Assembly: GCF_900156315.1 (NCBI RefSeq) | Contig: NZ_FTNI01000022.1 | Location: 1 to 64,000, forward strand | Direction of reading: 5' to 3' | Length of the DNA stretch: 64,000 bases | Source of the DNA: Microbispora rosea | GTDB lineage: Bacteria; Actinomycetota; Actinomycetes; Streptosporangiales; Streptosporangiaceae | The notes under the pieces: generated by a model | What the model was told of the DNA's origin: nothing | The model's input: only the letters and a program-made list of their open reading frames with translations | The model's database searches: none | Program-made: the position numbers and the translations under genes | Shown here: piece by piece, positions 15,297 to 23,572 of the stretch | How positions within the stretch are numbered: position 1 is the stretch's first letter | Layout: every line of letters begins with the position of its first letter

Positions 15297-16177
15297 ATGT
15301 TCCCTCCCAGGGCGTCCAGAAGGCGTTCGGCCGCCTCCGGCTTGAGCAGGCCCGCCGCGAGCGCCCGGTCGGCGGTGAGCCGCGCCAGGGCGACGTACGC
15401 GTCCGCGGCCTCGGGGGCGGCCAGGATGAGCGCGTCGACGTGCTTGCGCACGGTGCCCGCGTCGCCGCGGACCACGGGCCCGGTGAGCCCGCTGATGCCG
15501 AGACGCAGCACGTTGTCGAGTGCCGCGCTCAGCAGCGGGCCGAGCATCCGGCCCGGATGCTCCACGCCGATCTTCGCGAGCAGTTCCTGCGACTCGGCCA
15601 CGAGCGTCACCATGTGGTTCGCGGCGCCGGCCAGGGCGGCGTGGTAGAGCGGCCGGTCCCGGTCGGCGATCCACACCGGCTCGCCGCCCATCTCGATCAC
15701 CAGCGCCTCGGCCACCGGCCGCAGCAGGTCGGGCGCCGTGACGCCGAACGAGCAGCCGTTGAGCCGGGTCAGGTCGTCGCTCCTGCCGGTGAACGTCATC
15801 ACGGGATGCAGCGCGAGCGGCAGCGCCCCCGCCTCGGCCGCGGGGTCGAGGACGCCCAGGCCGTACGCGCCGCTGGCGTGCACGAGCAGCTTGCCGCGCA
15901 GGTCGGCGCCGGTGGCGGCGAGGCCGGAGACGAGGCCGGGCAGGACGTCGTCCGGCACGGTCAGCAGCACGAGCTCGGACCTGGCGATCACCTCGTCCGG
16001 CCTGCTGAGCTTCAGGCCGAGGCGGTCGGCGGCGCGTCGCGCCGACGCGTCGGATACGCCGCTGGCGGCCACCACCCGATGACCCGCGAGCATGAGCGCG
16101 GCTCCGAGCACGGAGCCGACCCGTCCCGCGCCGAGCACTCCCACGGCGAGCCGCGCCGGGCGGTCACTTGTGTCCAT
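15287..16177 (-). CDS. Rossmann-like/DUF2520 dehydrogenase, candidate PanG-type ketopantoate reductase
   Basis: A 296-residue protein with a Rossmann fold ([20 protein letters not shown], about 10-29) and a C-terminal helical DUF2520 domain ([20 protein letters not shown] onward). Homologues sit directly before panC in many actinobacteria (Rv3603c). The fold resembles ketopantoate reductases and 6-phosphogluconate-type dehydrogenases. Alternative ketopantoate reductases named PanG have been described with this kind of domain, and no panE is visible here. Supplying pantoate to PanC is therefore a reasonable inference, not a demonstrated role. The 10-base overlap with panC supports a shared pathway. 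Confidence 0.8.
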   Translation of the reverse strand: MDTSDRPARLAVGVLGAGRVGSVLGAALMLAGHRVVAASGVSDASARRAADRLGLKLSRPDEVIARSELVLLTVPDDVLPGLVSGLAATGADLRGKLLVHASGAYGLGVLDPAAEAGALPLALHPVMTFTGRSDDLTRLNGCSFGVTAPDLLRPVAEALVIEMGGEPVWIADRDRPLYHAALAGAANHMVTLVAESQELLAKIGVEHPGRMLGPLLSAALDNVLRLGISGLTGPVVRGDAGTVRKHVDALILAAPEAADAYVALARLTADRALAAGLLKPEAAERLLDALGGNIWT

Positions 16178-16290
16178 GACGCCTCCCCTCGGTTCAGCGT
16201 AGCGGCGGCGCTCCCGCCGGCCCGGGCGTGGCCCAACGGTCGGATTTTGTCCCGTTTCTCACGGGCCTATGTTGAGCCATAAGTACGAAA

Positions 16291-17307
16291 GTGACTACTT
16301 TTCGTCACGGCCTCGGCGTGTCGGTAACGTACGACGCTGTGGAGGTCACCTGGCGGGAGGCCATGCGGCGGGCGCTCTACGGCGCGGAGGGTTTCTACCT
16401 GCGGGAGCGCCCCGACCGGCATTTCCGCACGTCGGTGCAGGCCTCGCCGGTCTTCGCCGAGGCCGTGCTGCGCCTGCTCCTGCGGGCCGACGCCGCCCTC
16501 GGCAGGCCCGACCGGGTCGATCTCGTGGACATGGGCAGCGGCACCGGCCTGCTGGCCGCCCGAGTGCTCGCCGCCGCGCCGCCGGACCTCGCGGAGCGGC
16601 TTCGGGTCACCGCCGTCGACCTGTCCCCCCGGCCGGCCGATCTCGACCCCCGCGTCGCCTGGGAGCCGGAGGCGCCGTACGGGATCGGGGGCCTGGTGAT
16701 CGCCAACGAGTGGCTGGACAACGTGCCGCTCGACGTCGCCGAGATGACGCCGGACGGCCCTCGCCTCATGCTCGTGGACCCCTCGACCGGCGACGAGAGG
16801 CTCGGGCCCGCTCCCGGCCCGGAGGACCTCGCCTGGCTGGAGCGCTGGTGGCCGCTGCGTTCGCCGGGGGAACGCGCCGAGATCGGCCGCCCGCGCGACG
16901 AGGCGTGGGCCTCGCTGATCGCGCGGATGGCGCGCGGCACGGCGGTCGCCGTGGATTACGCCCACCTGGCCGGGCGGCGGCCCCCGCTCGGCACGATCGC
17001 CGGATATCGCGACGGCGCGGTCGTCCCGGCCACGCCGGACGGGTCGTGCGACATCACGGCCCACGTCGCGCTGGACGCCTGCGCGGCGGCCGGAGAGCGG
17101 GCGGGGGCGCGGGCGTCCACGCTCACCACGCAGCGGGAGGCGCTGCGGGAGCTGGGGGTCACCGGCGCCCGGCCGCCGCTCGCGCAGGCGTCGGCCGATC
17201 CCGCCGGATACGTGCGCGCGCTCGGCCGGGCCGCGCAGGAGGCCGAACTGATCGACCCGGCCGGTCTCGGCGGCTTCGGCTGGCTCAGTCAGACCGTCAG
17301 ACGGTGA
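16291..17307 (+). CDS. MidA/DUF185-like SAM-dependent methyltransferase
   Basis: A 338-residue protein. The motif VDLVDMGSGTGLLAARVLAA (about 75-94) is the SAM-binding loop. GGLVIANEWLDNVPLDV is the DUF185 signature also found in the mitochondrial complex I assembly factor NDUFAF7/MidA. The family methylates an arginine of a complex I subunit in eukaryotes; bacterial substrates are unclear. GTG 16291 is the first start but has no ribosome site, and GTG 16318 (VSVTYDAVEVTW) is an alternative. An imperfect inverted repeat (ACGAAA...TTTCGT) surrounds the first start. The 3' end overlaps the convergent P450 gene by 11 bases. An orphan complex I subunit gene lies 4 kb away. Confidence 0.75.
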   Translation: MTTFRHGLGVSVTYDAVEVTWREAMRRALYGAEGFYLRERPDRHFRTSVQASPVFAEAVLRLLLRADAALGRPDRVDLVDMGSGTGLLAARVLAAAPPDLAERLRVTAVDLSPRPADLDPRVAWEPEAPYGIGGLVIANEWLDNVPLDVAEMTPDGPRLMLVDPSTGDERLGPAPGPEDLAWLERWWPLRSPGERAEIGRPRDEAWASLIARMARGTAVAVDYAHLAGRRPPLGTIAGYRDGAVVPATPDGSCDITAHVALDACAAAGERAGARASTLTTQREALRELGVTGARPPLAQASADPAGYVRALGRAAQEAELIDPAGLGGFGWLSQTVRR

Positions 17308-18496
17308 CCTTGAGCGACTCCAGGCCGCGCATAATGTAGCTGGGCTTCCAGGCGGGCTCCTCGGCGAGCTCCAGCTTGGGCGCCAGCCGGAGCAGGGCGG
17401 CGAACGACTCGGCCATCTCGACCCGCGCGAGCGGCGCGCCGAGGCAGAAGTGGATGCCGGCGCCGAACGAGATGTGCGGGTTGTCCGCCCGGCCGATGTC
17501 GAGACGGTCGGGGTCGGCGAAGACCTCGGGGTCCCGGTTGGCCGAGCCGAACAGCAGCGCGATCTCCACCCCCTTGGGGATCGTGACCCCGCCGACCTCG
17601 ATGTCCTCCAGCACCCACCGCTCGAACATCTGCGCCGGGGTGTCGTAGCGCAGCACCTCCTCGACCGCCGTCGGCATCAGGCCGGGGTCGGCGCGCAGCC
17701 GCTCCAGCTCACCCGGGTTGCGGAACAGCGCCCACCATCCGCTGCCGGTGGCGTTGACCGTGGCCTCGTGACCGGCGTTGAGCAGCAGCACGCAGGTGCC
17801 GATCAGCTCGTCCTCGGTCAGCCGGTCGCCGTCGTCCACCACCTGGGCCAGCGCCGAGATCATGTCGTCGCCCGGCCGGTCCCTGCGCGCCCTGGCCAGC
17901 TCGCGCAGGTAGCCGGCGAACTCCGTGGCCGCGCCTACGGCCGTGTGCTGGGCCTCCAGCGAGGGATTCAGCTCGTACATCCCGCAGATGTCGGCCGACC
18001 AGGGACGCAGCAGGTGCCGGTCGGCCTCGGGCACGCCCAGCATTTCGGCGATCACGGTGACCGGCAGCGGCTCGGCCACCTCGGCCAGCAGGTCGCCGCC
18101 GCCGCGCTCGACCAGTCCCTCGGTCAGCTCGGTCGCGATCCTCCGCACCCGGGGCCGCAGCGACTCGACCATGCGGGGCGTGAACGCCTTGGACACCAGG
18201 CGGCGCAGCCGCGTGTGGACCGGCGGCTCGACGTCGAGCATCCCGGCCCGGATCACCCGCCAGAACGGTTCCTGGAACTCCGGCTCGGGCTCGCGGCCGA
18301 ACGCCTCGTGCGTCGCCACGTGCAGGTAGGACCGGCCGAGGCGCCGGTCGCGCAGCAGCGCGTTCACATCGGCGTGGCGGGCGATCAGCCACTGCCCTGT
18401 CGGCTCGAAGAAGCTGACCGGATCGTTGTCGCGCAGGTCGCGGTAGGCGTCATAGGGGTACGCGATGAACTCGGCATTCCAGGGATCAAACTTCAC
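17297..18496 (-). CDS. Cytochrome P450
   Basis: A P450 of 399 residues from GTG 18496. The I-helix motif is LLNAGHEATVN, the ExxR motif is EEVLRYD, and the heme loop is SFGAGIHFCLGAPLAR with Cys 351 as the iron ligand. The I-helix has His-Glu-Ala-Thr where many have Asp/Glu-Thr-Thr, a variant seen in other actinobacterial P450s. It is a soluble monooxygenase needing ferredoxin partners, none of which is nearby. The family start VKFDPWNAEFI is preferred because TATTGT lies 8 bases before the GTG (leaderless pattern). An ATG at 18556 would add 20 atypical residues. The substrate is unknown. Confidence 0.9.
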   Translation of the reverse strand: MKFDPWNAEFIAYPYDAYRDLRDNDPVSFFEPTGQWLIARHADVNALLRDRRLGRSYLHVATHEAFGREPEPEFQEPFWRVIRAGMLDVEPPVHTRLRRLVSKAFTPRMVESLRPRVRRIATELTEGLVERGGGDLLAEVAEPLPVTVIAEMLGVPEADRHLLRPWSADICGMYELNPSLEAQHTAVGAATEFAGYLRELARARRDRPGDDMISALAQVVDDGDRLTEDELIGTCVLLLNAGHEATVNATGSGWWALFRNPGELERLRADPGLMPTAVEEVLRYDTPAQMFERWVLEDIEVGGVTIPKGVEIALLFGSANRDPEVFADPDRLDIGRADNPHISFGAGIHFCLGAPLARVEMAESFAALLRLAPKLELAEEPAWKPSYIMRGLESLKVTV

Positions 18497-18572
18497 AATG
18501 GACAACAATACGGATAAAAGGCCTCGCCTGGGAGTACGGGCGTACGGGTGCGTCATGCCGTAGGTTGGGGCG

Positions 18573-19250
18573 ATGCCGAAGCGCCGCGAACAGCATCGCA
18601 GGGAACCTCGCGAACTCGGCGATCTGCCTTATGCCGATCATCTGGAGCCGTTCGACGGCCGGCTCAGCCAGGGCGGCGACTACGACACGGTCCTGTTCGA
18701 CGGGCAGGAGTTCGATGACGCCGACGCCGGAGGCGCCCGGTTCATGGAGTCGGCGTTCACCTCGGTGACGTTCACCGGCGGCCGCTATCGGCGCGCCCGG
18801 TTCTCCGACGTGTGGATGAACGGCGTGCGCTGGGTGGGCGGCGACCTCACCGAGTCCGTCTGGGTGGACGCGGAGATCGTCATGAGTGCCCCGGCCGGCA
18901 CGGCGCTGCCCGGCGCCGAGATGCACCAGGTGTTCTTCCACCGCTGCAAGCTCGACTCGGTCAACCTCCGCGCGGCCGAGCTGCGGGAGGTCTCCTTCGT
19001 CGAGTGCACGCTGCGCGACGTGGACTTCGCGGGCGCCACGCTGACCGGCGTCGACTTCCCCGGATCCACGCTTGAACGGGTGCGGTTCGACAAGGCGCGC
19101 ATGTCCCGGGTCGACCTGCGCGGCGCGGTGTCCCTGGGCATCTCCGACGGCTACGACGCGCTGCGCGGCGCGACCGTCAGCGGCGTCCAGCTGATGGAAC
19201 TCGCTCCGATGTTCGCCCACGTCCTGGGGGTCACGGTCGACGACGGCTGA
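18573..19250 (+). CDS. Pentapeptide repeat protein
   Basis: A 225-residue protein. After a polar lead it shows successive A(D/N)LXX-type pentapeptides: GGDYDTVLFDG, FTSVTFTGG, RARFSDVWM, LTESVWVDA, LDSVNLRAAELREVSFVECT, DVDFAGATLTGVDF, SRVDLRGA. Such repeats fold into a right-handed square beta helix. Some members (MfpA, Qnr) protect gyrase from quinolones, but most have no known function, and the breaks between repeats here argue against a simple MfpA copy. TAGGTT lies 6 bases before ATG 18573 with no ribosome site, so the mRNA is probably leaderless. It is divergent from the P450 gene. Confidence 0.85.
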   Translation: MPKRREQHRREPRELGDLPYADHLEPFDGRLSQGGDYDTVLFDGQEFDDADAGGARFMESAFTSVTFTGGRYRRARFSDVWMNGVRWVGGDLTESVWVDAEIVMSAPAGTALPGAEMHQVFFHRCKLDSVNLRAAELREVSFVECTLRDVDFAGATLTGVDFPGSTLERVRFDKARMSRVDLRGAVSLGISDGYDALRGATVSGVQLMELAPMFAHVLGVTVDDG

Positions 19251-19271
19251 CCTCGCCCGAGCCGCCCGCAC

Positions 19272-19302
19272 TTGCGGCCGGAGGGCGGGGTCGGGTTATA
19301 GT
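19272..19302 (+). promoter_or_regulatory. Promoter of the SAM-IV riboswitch transcript
   Basis: TTGCGG (19272-19277) and TATAGT (19297-19302) are 19 bases apart. Transcription would begin near 19309-19311, which is exactly where the riboswitch fold begins. Confidence 0.6.
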
Positions 19303-19310
19303 GCCGTCCA

Positions 19311-19428
19311 GGTCATGAGTGCCAGCGTCAAGCCCCGGCTTGCTGGCCGGCAACCCTCGCGCTCGCGGCGGGGTGCCCCGGGTGAGGACCGGGTCCGGCA
19401 CGAGGTGTGCCGGGCAAGCGCGGGCTCC
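19311..19428 (+). promoter_or_regulatory. SAM-IV riboswitch
   Basis: The sequence GGTCATGAGTGCCAGCGTCA, then AGCCCCGGCTTGCTGGCCGG, then CAACCCTC, then GGCGGGGTGCCCCGGGTGA with GGACC, is almost identical to the mycobacterial SAM-IV aptamer whose structure is known. P1 (GGTC with GACC), P2 (GCCAGCG with the partner CTTGCTGGC), the P3 arm and the pseudoknot strand GGCAAGCGCGGGC (19412-19424) are all present. It senses S-adenosylmethionine and lowers expression of sulfur genes. It sits 45 bases before the GTG of the class V aminotransferase gene. Confidence 0.95.
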
Positions 19429-19473
19429 GCCTTCCGACGCCATGGCCGGGGTCCCCGACCCAGGAGGATTGGC

Positions 19474-20772
19474 GTGTCCGCACTCACCTTCGTCCAGCAG
19501 GCCGTCACCCGCATCTCCGCCACCCACGTCTCCGAGCCCGATCTCGCCCCCGTGCGCCTGCCGGCCGTCGTGGGCGCCGATCTGGAGGTGCCCGTCAGGG
19601 GCGGCAGGCTCGTGCCGTACGCGAACCTCGACTACGCGGCGAGCGCGCCCTGTCTGGAGCCGGTGAACGCCGCCGTCGCGGCGGCGCTGCCGGCCTACTC
19701 CAGCGTCCACCGGGGCGCGGGCTACGCCTCGCAGCTCACGACGGCCAGGTATGAGCAGGCCAGGCACACCGTGCGGGCCTTCGTCGGCGCCCGGCCCGGC
19801 GACGCGCTGGTCTTCGTGCGCAACACGACCGACGCCATGAACCTGCTGGCCCGCAGCCTCCCCGAGGGCACCACCGTCGTCGTGTTCGAGACCGAGCACC
19901 ACGCCTCGCTGCTGCCCTGGCCCGACGCCGTACGGCTCGCGCCGCCCGCCTTCCCCGGCGAGGCGCTTCGCGCGGCCGACGAGGCGCTGGCCGCGATCGA
20001 CGGCCCCGCCCTGCTCGTCGTGACCGCGGCCTCCAACGTCACCGGCGAGCTGTGGCCGATCGCCGGGCTGGCGCACATCGCCCACCGGCACGGCGCGCGG
20101 ATCGCCGTGGACGCCGCCCAGCTCGTCCCCCACCGCGGGCTCAACCTCGCCGCGCTCGACCTCGACTACGTGGCCTTCTCCGGGCACAAGCTCTACGCCC
20201 CGTTCGGCGCCGGGGTGCTCGTGGGCCGCCCCGACTGGCTCGCCGACGCCGATCCGTACCTGCGCGGCGGCGGAGCCGTACGGTCCGTGGGCGAGACGGT
20301 GGACTGGAGCGACGACCCCGAGACGCGGCACGAGGCCGGCACCCCCAACGTGCTCGGCGCGATCGCGCTGGCCGCCGCCTGCGACGCACTGACCGCGACG
20401 GGCTGGGCCGCGCTGGTGCGGGAGGAGGAGCGGCTGCTCGCCCGCCTGCGTGCCGGGCTCGCCGCGATCCCCGGCGTCCGCGAGCTGTCGCTGTGGGGGC
20501 AGGACCACCCGCGCGTCGGCATCGTGTCGTTCACCGTCGAGGGCCGCACCGCCCGGGAGGTCGCCGAGGCGTTGTCGGCCGAGTGGGGCATCGGCGTCAG
20601 GGACGGCAAGTTCTGCGCCCATCCGTTCGTCCGCCACCTCCTCGGCGGCGGGGAGGACGGCGGCTGCGCGGACGGCACGGTCAGCGCCGTACGCGCCTCG
20701 ATCGGCATCGGCACCACCACCGAGCACGTCGACCGCCTCATCGACGCCCTACACGACCTAACCCGGGCGTGA
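19474..20772 (+). CDS. Class V aminotransferase (cysteine desulfurase/lyase-like PLP enzyme)
   Basis: A 432-residue PLP enzyme starting at GTG 19474 (VSALTFVQQAVTRIS), 6 bases after the ribosome site AGGAGG. The frame stays open to 19315, but that part is the SAM-IV riboswitch, so a longer call would be wrong. Motifs are YLDY-like PYANLDYAASAP, SSVHRGAGYAS, FVRNTTDAMNLLARSL, ASNVTGELWPI, VDAAQLVPHR and the Schiff-base Lys 239 in FSGHKLYAPFG. A conserved Cys in GKFCAHPF resembles the active Cys of group II desulfurases. Control by SAM points to sulfur amino-acid metabolism. The stop TGA lies inside the terminal GTGATC of a dispersed repeat. Confidence 0.9.
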   Translation: MSALTFVQQAVTRISATHVSEPDLAPVRLPAVVGADLEVPVRGGRLVPYANLDYAASAPCLEPVNAAVAAALPAYSSVHRGAGYASQLTTARYEQARHTVRAFVGARPGDALVFVRNTTDAMNLLARSLPEGTTVVVFETEHHASLLPWPDAVRLAPPAFPGEALRAADEALAAIDGPALLVVTAASNVTGELWPIAGLAHIAHRHGARIAVDAAQLVPHRGLNLAALDLDYVAFSGHKLYAPFGAGVLVGRPDWLADADPYLRGGGAVRSVGETVDWSDDPETRHEAGTPNVLGAIALAAACDALTATGWAALVREEERLLARLRAGLAAIPGVRELSLWGQDHPRVGIVSFTVEGRTAREVAEALSAEWGIGVRDGKFCAHPFVRHLLGGGEDGGCADGTVSAVRASIGIGTTTEHVDRLIDALHDLTRA

Positions 20773-20958
20773 TCTCGTAGTTTGCCGCAGGAATGCCATA
20801 TGACCTGCGGCGCGATCCTTCGTGATCATGCAATAAATCGCGCCCGAACCGCCCGACCAGGGCATCCAGGTAGAGGCGACAGCCACTCGATCACTGCGAG
20901 ATCACCGACCCTGTCGCCGCAGCGTACGGGCCGTCGTTGCGACAAACTACAAGATCAC
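20769..20958 (+). repeat. Dispersed repeat, family B copy 1
   Basis: The 190-bp element starts GTGATCTCGTAGTTTGCCGC and ends with the near-exact reverse complement (GCGACAAACTACAAGATCAC, 20939-20958), giving 20-bp terminal inverted repeats with two mismatches. The interior includes TGACCTGCGGCGC and CGTGATCATGCAATAAA. A related copy in the opposite orientation is at 29471-29588. No protein is encoded. The first bases contain the stop codon of the aminotransferase gene. Confidence 0.65.
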
Positions 20959-20983
20959 GGCGGGGGTGAAGGGGAGGGGCGGA

Positions 20984-22219
20984 ATGGCGGGTGGGCGTGA
21001 AACCATGGATGGTATGACGACCGAGCAGGACGGCGTGCCGACCGGGCAGGAGGGCGGGCGCACCGAACGCATCGTGGGGCTCGGCTCGGGAGCCGACGCC
21101 GTGCAGGCGAGGGAGCTGGCCACCGAGGACATGATCCTCAACATCGGCCCGCAGCATCCTTCCACCCACGGCGTGCTGCGGCTGCGGCTCGTCCTCGACG
21201 GCGAGCGCATCACGGCCGCCGAGCCGATCGTCGGCTACATGCACCGCGGGGCGGAGAAGCTGTTCGAGGTGCGCGACTACCGGCAGATCATCGTGCTCGC
21301 CAACCGGCACGACTGGCTGTCGGCGTTCGCCAACGAGCTTGGCGTCGTGCTCGCGGTCGAGCGCATGCTGGGCATGCAGCCCCCGGCCAGGGCGGTGTGG
21401 GCCAGGACGCTGCTCGCCGAGCTCAACCGCGTGCTCAGCCACCTGATGTTCCTCGGCAGCTATCCCCTGGAGCTCGGCGCGATCACGCCGGTCTTCTACG
21501 CCTTCCGCGAGCGGGAGACCCTGCAGCACGTCATGGAGGAGATCTCCGGCGGCCGCATGCACTACATGTTCAACCGGGTGGGCGGGCTGAAGGAGGAGCT
21601 GCCCCTGGGCTGGCTCGACCGCGTCACCGCCGCCGTCGCCGCCGTGCGGCGGCGGCTGCCCGACATCGAGGAACTGATCGCCGGCAACGAGATCTTCCTG
21701 GCCCGCACCCGCGGCATCGGGGTGCTCGACCGCGAGACGATCATGCAGTACGGCGTGAGCGGCCCCATCGCGCGGGCCTCGGGCGTCGACTTCGACCTGC
21801 GGCGCGACGAGCCCTACCTCGCGTACGGCGAGCTGCCGGTGAAGGTCGTGACCCGGTCGGCCGGGGACTGCCAGGCCCGGTTCCAGGTGCTGCTCGAACA
21901 GGTCAAGGTCTCCCTCGACCTCGCCGACGCCTGCGTCGAGCGCCTGCGGCACCTGCCGCCGGGACCGATCAACCAGCGGCTGCCGAAGGTGCTGAAGGCG
22001 CCCGAGGGCCACACGTACGCCTGGACCGAGAACCCGCTCGGCCTCAACGGCTACTACCTCGTGTCGCGCGGCGAGAAGACGCCCTGGCGGCTCAAGCTGC
22101 GCAGCGCCTCCTACAACAACATCCAGGTGCTGCGGGAGATGCTGCCGGGCAACCTGGTCGCCGACATGATCGCAATCCTCGGCTCGATGTTCTTCGTGGT
22201 GGGCGACATCGACAAGTAG
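20984..22219 (+). CDS. Orphan NuoD-like NADH-quinone oxidoreductase subunit D
   Basis: A 411-residue relative of the 49-kDa subunit of complex I. It keeps [45 protein letters not shown] and [19 protein letters not shown], but differs at the C-terminus ([18 protein letters not shown] instead of the usual RCKIRAPGF). In complex I this subunit helps form the quinone pocket. No other nuo gene is in the window, so it is probably a second copy (nuoD2-type) as in other actinomycetes. ATG 20984 follows GGGGAGGGGCGGA. The start lies right after a family B repeat. Confidence 0.8.
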   Translation: MAGGRETMDGMTTEQDGVPTGQEGGRTERIVGLGSGADAVQARELATEDMILNIGPQHPSTHGVLRLRLVLDGERITAAEPIVGYMHRGAEKLFEVRDYRQIIVLANRHDWLSAFANELGVVLAVERMLGMQPPARAVWARTLLAELNRVLSHLMFLGSYPLELGAITPVFYAFRERETLQHVMEEISGGRMHYMFNRVGGLKEELPLGWLDRVTAAVAAVRRRLPDIEELIAGNEIFLARTRGIGVLDRETIMQYGVSGPIARASGVDFDLRRDEPYLAYGELPVKVVTRSAGDCQARFQVLLEQVKVSLDLADACVERLRHLPPGPINQRLPKVLKAPEGHTYAWTENPLGLNGYYLVSRGEKTPWRLKLRSASYNNIQVLREMLPGNLVADMIAILGSMFFVVGDIDK

Positions 22220-22223
22220 GGAA

Positions 22224-22673
22224 TCAGGCTTCCCCGGACGGCTCGCCGGGCACCCGGCAGCAGTGTTCGAGGAACAGTGCCGCGCAGATCAGGATCACGC
22301 AGGCCACGAACGACCCGCCTCCGACGAGCGCGTCCTGGCGGGGCTTGTCCAGGTCGAGCAGTTCGAGCACGTGCACCACGAACCCGGCGAAGATGCCGCC
22401 GAACGCCGCCCCGGCGTACGCCGTCGCCTTGGCCAGCGCCGCCAGGCGGGCGACGGCCAGCGGCTCGACGGGCTTGGTGTTCGGGCGGCGCAGAATCCTC
22501 GCCCGGGTCAGCCAGCCCGTGTACGCCTCGCCGACGGCCAGCAGCAGCGTGGTGGGAATCGCGGTCCACGGCAGGGTCGGCACCTCGGAGTAGAACTGCA
22601 GCAGCAGCCCCCAGGTGAGCAGGCCGAACACGAGCACGAGGCCGACGAGCACGCCGGGATTGCTGGGCTTCAC
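22224..22673 (-). CDS. DUF3180 membrane protein
   Basis: A 149-residue integral membrane protein with four hydrophobic segments: VLVGLVLVFGLLTWGLLLQF, then one near WTAIPTTLLLAVGEA, then ATAYAGAAFGGIFAGFVVHV, then FVACVILICAALFLEHCC. Positively charged RARILRRPNTKP lies in the second loop. It is the DUF3180 protein that follows folK in many actinobacteria (Rv3605c position). It starts 18 bases after the folK stop and ends the folate operon. Function is not known. Confidence 0.85.
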   Translation of the reverse strand: MKPSNPGVLVGLVLVFGLLTWGLLLQFYSEVPTLPWTAIPTTLLLAVGEAYTGWLTRARILRRPNTKPVEPLAVARLAALAKATAYAGAAFGGIFAGFVVHVLELLDLDKPRQDALVGGGSFVACVILICAALFLEHCCRVPGEPSGEA

Positions 22674-22691
22674 GCGGGGACTCCTCGTCGA

Positions 22692-23192
22692 TCAGGCCGG
22701 GGGTTCGAGCACGAGGTCGGGCCGCAGCCGCACCCCGCTCTGGTCCATGTCGGCCAGCAGGGCCGCCACCGACCCGCGTCCGGGCAGCACCGCCGCCGGA
22801 TCGGCCTGTGCCCACGGGACCAGCACGAACGCCCGCTCGTGCGCCCGGGGGTGCGGGAGCGTGAGCTCGGGGTCGTCCGACATGAGGTTCCCGACCGTGA
22901 TGAGGTCCACGTCGAGCGTGCGCGGGCCCCACCGCTCCCTGCGCTCGCGGCCGAACGCGTTCTCGACGCTCTGCGCGCGGTCGAGCAGCGTGCGGGGATC
23001 GAGCATGCTCTCGGCGACCACGACCGCGTTGAGGTAGGGGCCCTGCTCGGGGCCGCCGACCGGATCGGTCTCGTAGACCGGCGACACCGCCACGAACGTG
23101 AGCCCGGGGGCGTCGAACAGCGAGTCGACGGCTCCCTGGAGGTTGTCGATGCGGCGGCCGAGGTTGCTGCCGAGCGCGATCACGACCCTCAT
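22692..23192 (-). CDS. folK: 6-hydroxymethyl-7,8-dihydropterin pyrophosphokinase
   Basis: A 166-residue HPPK. It has the start VVIALGSNLGRRIDNLQGAV, the pterin-site SPVYETDPVGGPEQGPYLNA, the ATP/Mg loop RERRERWGPRTLDVDLITVG and the tail LTLPHPRAHERAFVLVPWA. The enzyme transfers pyrophosphate from ATP to hydroxymethyldihydropterin, the step just before dihydropteroate synthase. ATG 23192 overlaps the folB stop as ATGA, so the two are translationally coupled. Confidence 0.95.
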   Translation of the reverse strand: MRVVIALGSNLGRRIDNLQGAVDSLFDAPGLTFVAVSPVYETDPVGGPEQGPYLNAVVVAESMLDPRTLLDRAQSVENAFGRERRERWGPRTLDVDLITVGNLMSDDPELTLPHPRAHERAFVLVPWAQADPAAVLPGRGSVAALLADMDQSGVRLRPDLVLEPPA

Positions 23193-23572
23193 GCGCGGCC
23201 CCTTCTGATCGTCACCACCACGTCGCCGAACGGCAGCGGGATGGGCGCCGCCGGCTTGTGCACGCTGACCTCCGCCTCCTCGACCAGCTCATGGGCCAGG
23301 CAGGCCGCCGCCAGCCGTTCTGCGAGGGTTTCGATGAGGTTGACCGGCTCGCCCTCCACGATGCGGACGAGCTCCGCCGCGAGCGCCCCGTAGTCCACGG
23401 TGAGCGTCAGGTCGTCGGCCGCAGCCGCCGGAGCGGTGTCGAACGACAGGGCCACGTCGATCACGAACTCCTGGCCCAGCTCGCGCTCCGCGGGCAGGCA
23501 GCCGTGCCTGCCACGGGCCCGCAGACCCGTCAATCGCACGGTGTCACGACCGGTCGCCGCCCGCGCCGTCAC
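23189..23572 (-). CDS. folB: Dihydroneopterin aldolase
   Basis: A 127-residue FolB with DTVRLTGLRARGRHGCLPAE at the N-terminus, QEFVIDVALSFDT, TVDYGALAAELVRIVEGEPV, LIETLAERLAAACL and VSVHKPAAPIP. The conserved Lys and Glu of the active site are in VHKP and LIETLAE. It makes 6-hydroxymethyldihydropterin for FolK. The start is GTG 23572, which overlaps the upstream stop as GTGA. The position between an NTF2-like gene and folK is standard. Confidence 0.93.
   Translation of the reverse strand: MTARAATGRDTVRLTGLRARGRHGCLPAERELGQEFVIDVALSFDTAPAAAADDLTLTVDYGALAAELVRIVEGEPVNLIETLAERLAAACLAHELVEEAEVSVHKPAAPIPLPFGDVVVTIRRGRA

Noticed and set aside
14442..15674. A longer minus-strand start for panC
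   Set aside because: The extra 126 codons lie within the DUF2520 gene and are low complexity; ATG 15296 gives the normal PanC start.
19315..19473. N-terminal extension of the class V aminotransferase
   Set aside because: These bases form the SAM-IV riboswitch, and GTG 19474 has an AGGAGG site.
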